This document shows positions 12,567 through 14,412 of a stretch of 14,412 nt of DNA, one piece after another. The position numbers were made by a program, and so were the translations under genes. Positions within the stretch are counted from its first letter, which is position 1, and each line of letters opens with the position of its first letter. Under the pieces are notes generated by a model that did no database searches, was not told where the DNA came from, and worked only from the letters and a program-made list of their open reading frames with translations. The stretch comes from Nitrososphaerota archaeon. GTDB lineage: Archaea > Thermoproteota > Nitrososphaeria > Nitrososphaerales > Nitrosopumilaceae. The stretch is taken from assembly GCA_030611185.1 (NCBI GenBank), contig JAUWQG010000015.1, positions 1 to 14,412 of the forward strand, read 5' to 3'.

Positions 12567-13865
12567 TCATGAAACAACATTTGATATTTTTTTAATAATG
12601 GAATCAGGAGTTGTTCCAAAAATTATTATCATTGGTTCTTTTCCAAAATCTCCTTTATGGAAAATTGCATCTGGAGGTTCTTTGGAATCTTTTATGGCAT
12701 TATTTATGCCCCATTTGATTGACGATCCTTCCTTGTTTTTGATATATTTTGGTTCTTTTACTCTGTCGTAAATTTTTACGTTAAAGCCATTTTTTTCTAA
12801 TTTAACAATTGTTTCTTTTTGAAATTTTAAATTAATTGCAGAATGAATATGGTGGAATTTTGTATTCATCGCAAGTAATGCAGTTGCAACATGTTTGGAT
12901 CCTCCATATTCCAAGGTTCCTACTTTAGTAACACTTTTTCCTGTTTTTACAATTCTTCCAGAAATACCTAAAACATCTTTGATTGATTTTGGAGACTTTT
13001 TGGAAAATACAAAATTTGTTTGACATTCTGGAATTTGTTGATAAATATTTTTAATTTTAGTAAAATTGTTTATTGCATTAGATAATTCAAAATACCTCTG
13101 ATCTATTTTTTTATGTGTGATTGCTACTCCTTTCCCAACTTTTTGTGCCCCTTTGATTGAATCAAACGTAAATTTCTGTGCAAATTTTGCTGATTCTAAC
13201 ACTGATTTACCTTGAGCCAATGAAAATACCATTGATGCAGAATAATTACATCCGCTGCCGTGGTTGATTGATTTTATTTTATTATTTTCTATAATATCTT
13301 GATTTTCAGCCATTACAAAGTCTGATATGTAATTTTTTTTTAATTCTAATCCTGTTATTACAACACTTTTGGCTCCCATCTCTTGAATTATTTTACCTGC
13401 TTTTTGAAGAGATTTTTTTGAATTTATCTTGACTCCTGAGATAAATTCCGCCTCAAATTTGTTTGGAGTAATGACTGTAGATATGGGTATCAGGAATTTT
13501 TTAAAATCTTTAACTGCAGATTTTTGAATCAACATTCCTCCTGTAGTTGACTGTATTACTGGATCCACAATTATTGGAATGGAATATTTTTTTAATGTGT
13601 GGAAAACTGTTTTAATTATTTCTGAATTGTATACCATTCCAATTTTGATTCCATCTACGTCAAAATCTGAAAATATTGAGTCTAACTGATTTTTTAAAAT
13701 TGTTTTTGAAACTGGTTGAATCATTCCAAATTTTGAGGTGTTCTGACTTGTTATTGCAGTAATTGTGGTTAAACCGTATGCATTTAATGAGGCAAATGTT
13801 TTCACATCACTTTGAATTCCTGCTCCTGAAGATGGATCGGATCCTCCAATAGAAAGTAAATTCAT
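12567..13865 (-). CDS. thiDN: ThiD-ThiN fusion: HMP(-P) kinase and thiamine-phosphate synthase
   Basis: A 432-residue bifunctional thiamine synthesis enzyme. Residues 1 to about 250 are ThiD, which phosphorylates hydroxymethylpyrimidine twice: GGSDPSSGAGIQSD (7-20), VDPVIQSTTGG (100-110), TPNKFEAE (133-140) and HGSGC with the conserved Cys206. Residues about 258-432 are ThiN, the archaeal thiamine-phosphate synthase that joins the pyrimidine and thiazole phosphates where ThiE is absent. Key stretches are ISGRIVKTGKSV, GTLEYGGSKHVATALLAM and the C-terminal MIIIFGTTP. The fusion is well known in archaea, and the length is as expected. No THI-box riboswitch is apparent before the ATG. Promoter signals upstream are weak. 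A sugar nucleotidylyltransferase follows after 58 nt and may share the transcript without a functional link. Confidence 0.95.
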   Translation of the reverse strand: MNLLSIGGSDPSSGAGIQSDVKTFASLNAYGLTTITAITSQNTSKFGMIQPVSKTILKNQLDSIFSDFDVDGIKIGMVYNSEIIKTVFHTLKKYSIPIIVDPVIQSTTGGMLIQKSAVKDFKKFLIPISTVITPNKFEAEFISGVKINSKKSLQKAGKIIQEMGAKSVVITGLELKKNYISDFVMAENQDIIENNKIKSINHGSGCNYSASMVFSLAQGKSVLESAKFAQKFTFDSIKGAQKVGKGVAITHKKIDQRYFELSNAINNFTKIKNIYQQIPECQTNFVFSKKSPKSIKDVLGISGRIVKTGKSVTKVGTLEYGGSKHVATALLAMNTKFHHIHSAINLKFQKETIVKLEKNGFNVKIYDRVKEPKYIKNKEGSSIKWGINNAIKDSKEPPDAIFHKGDFGKEPMIIIFGTTPDSIIKKISNVVS

Positions 13866-13968
13866 GATATTTTTCTAAAACTTATCCTAATTTGTTTATC
13901 TTTATTCTTTTCATTGAATTTCTATATGTAGTGCCTAACAAAAAATTTAATTCCCTGACACCATGAGA

Positions 13969-13974
13969 TTTATA
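13969..13974 (+). promoter_or_regulatory. TATA-like box for the small zinc-ribbon gene
   Basis: TTTATA, centred about 28 nt before the TTG at 14000. It supports both that unusual start codon and a leaderless transcript. Confidence 0.45.
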
Positions 13975-13999
13975 GTAAAACGGCTACCTTCTTTTTAGT

Positions 14000-14194
14000 T
14001 TGATTAAAAAATCTCCCTTGATTCAAGACCTTCCAGAAGAAATTCGATGTACTTCATGCATGTTACCGATGCAATACCAAAATAAAATTAATGATAAATT
14101 TCTCTGGCAATGTTTTAAGTGTGGAAAAAAATATTTTGTTTTTAAAAATGTGGATAATTATGTAATTGAGGAAACGTGGAGCCCCCCAAAATGA
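14000..14194 (+). CDS. Small zinc-ribbon protein, 64 residues
   Basis: A 64-residue protein with two CxxC knuckles: CTSC (Cys17, Cys20) and CFKC (Cys38, Cys41), the spacing of a classical zinc ribbon. The second knuckle is followed by GKKYFVF and an acidic EETWSPP end. Similar single-domain ribbons in archaea bind nucleic acid or act as protein adaptors; which applies here is unknown. The start is a TTG at 14000, chosen because no ATG precedes the first Cys in this frame and a TATA-like box sits 28 nt upstream. It is divergent from thiDN with about 130 nt between them. No operon partner is visible before the window ends. Confidence 0.8.
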   Translation: MIKKSPLIQDLPEEIRCTSCMLPMQYQNKINDKFLWQCFKCGKKYFVFKNVDNYVIEETWSPPK

Positions 14195-14201
14195 TTTCAT
14201 A

Positions 14202-14214
14202 TTTTTTATTTTAA
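14202..14214 (+). terminator. T-rich tract after the zinc-ribbon gene
   Basis: TTTTTTATTTTAA-type run beginning eight bases after the TGA stop, consistent with archaeal T-tract termination. The rest of the window to 14412 is AT-rich and shows no gene or clear structure. Confidence 0.4.
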
Positions 14215-14412
14215 TACACTAACTGTGACTTAGTTCTTGAAAATCTACTTGATAAAAATTAAAAAGTTTTTGATTTTTTAACCCTTTGTAGGCTCACTTT
14301 GATTGTTTTAGAGACTATTTTCTAAATTTTTCATTAAAGTAACACTTCCAAAATGATTTTTTTATTATCAAAATTTATGAAATTTGTGAAAGACAATCAT
14401 TTGAGCAATAAT

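Noticed and set aside
12535..12771. 78-codon plus-strand frame
   Set aside because: It is antisense to the end of thiDN, which is an unmistakable coding region; the frame is a by-product of its codon composition.
13866..13999. Thiamine riboswitch upstream of thiDN
   Set aside because: The leader is AT-rich and lacks the conserved CUGAGA and related THI-box core sequences.
13964..13999. 11-codon ATG frame before the zinc-ribbon gene
   Set aside because: It is very short and contains the TATA-like box of the next gene, so it is more likely promoter than coding.
14195..14412. End of window searched for genes and repeats
   Set aside because: Only a T-rich tract after the stop and short chance frames were seen; nothing further can be supported.

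Overview
The window reads as a chromosomal segment of an AT-rich archaeon. The best fit is an ammonia-oxidising member of the Nitrososphaerota (Thaumarchaeota), probably Nitrosopumilus-like. The clues are archaeal or eukaryotic-type genes only (SRP54, Pus10, Dph6, ribosomal proteins S24e and S27ae, archaeal apgM, a ThiD-ThiN fusion, a Gna1-like acetyltransferase), many ATG or TTG starts lying about 23-31 nt downstream of a TATA-like box (leaderless transcripts), and an exported hydrolase with a Cys-containing module that I associate with thaumarchaeal secreted proteins. No mobile element, CRISPR array, tRNA or rRNA was found.

Layout. (1) 3-968, minus: an exported dienelactone hydrolase, cut by the window edge. 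(2) 969-1590: a 620-nt stretch without a conventional gene but not empty. It holds a possible 23-residue leaderless micro-ORF, a GC-rich 108-nt block that folds as a branched RNA behind a well-placed TATA box, and a C/D-box sRNA whose D guide matches the anticodon loop of elongator tRNA-Met, with the wobble C34 in the methylated position. (3) 1591-4911, plus: a translation and protein-targeting cluster of dph6, srp54, pus10 and a 33-residue very basic protein. (4) 4950-6601, plus: three lineage-type hypothetical proteins, one with an HEFLH zinc-protease signature. (5) 6692-7724: two tiny Cys-rich proteins, then S27ae and S24e on the minus strand. S24e has a duplicated charged tail. (6) 7808-9686: a DUF309 protein converging, with a 17-nt overlap, on archaeal phosphoglycerate mutase. 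(7) 9867-11366, plus: a GalT-like HIT-superfamily nucleotidylyltransferase and a four-helix membrane protein. (8) 11363-13865, minus: Gna1-like acetyltransferase, NDP-sugar nucleotidylyltransferase and ThiDN. (9) 14000-14194, plus: a small zinc-ribbon protein.

Together the window is mainly core information processing (elongation factor 2 modification, signal recognition particle, tRNA pseudouridylation and 2'-O-methylation, small ribosomal proteins) with central metabolism (glycolysis/gluconeogenesis, amino-sugar nucleotide and thiamine synthesis). The most novel material is non-coding or very small: the two RNA candidates between 1200 and 1535, the basic 33-residue protein next to pus10, and the Cys-rich miniproteins. 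Functions rest on motifs read by eye. No database search or folding computation was run.
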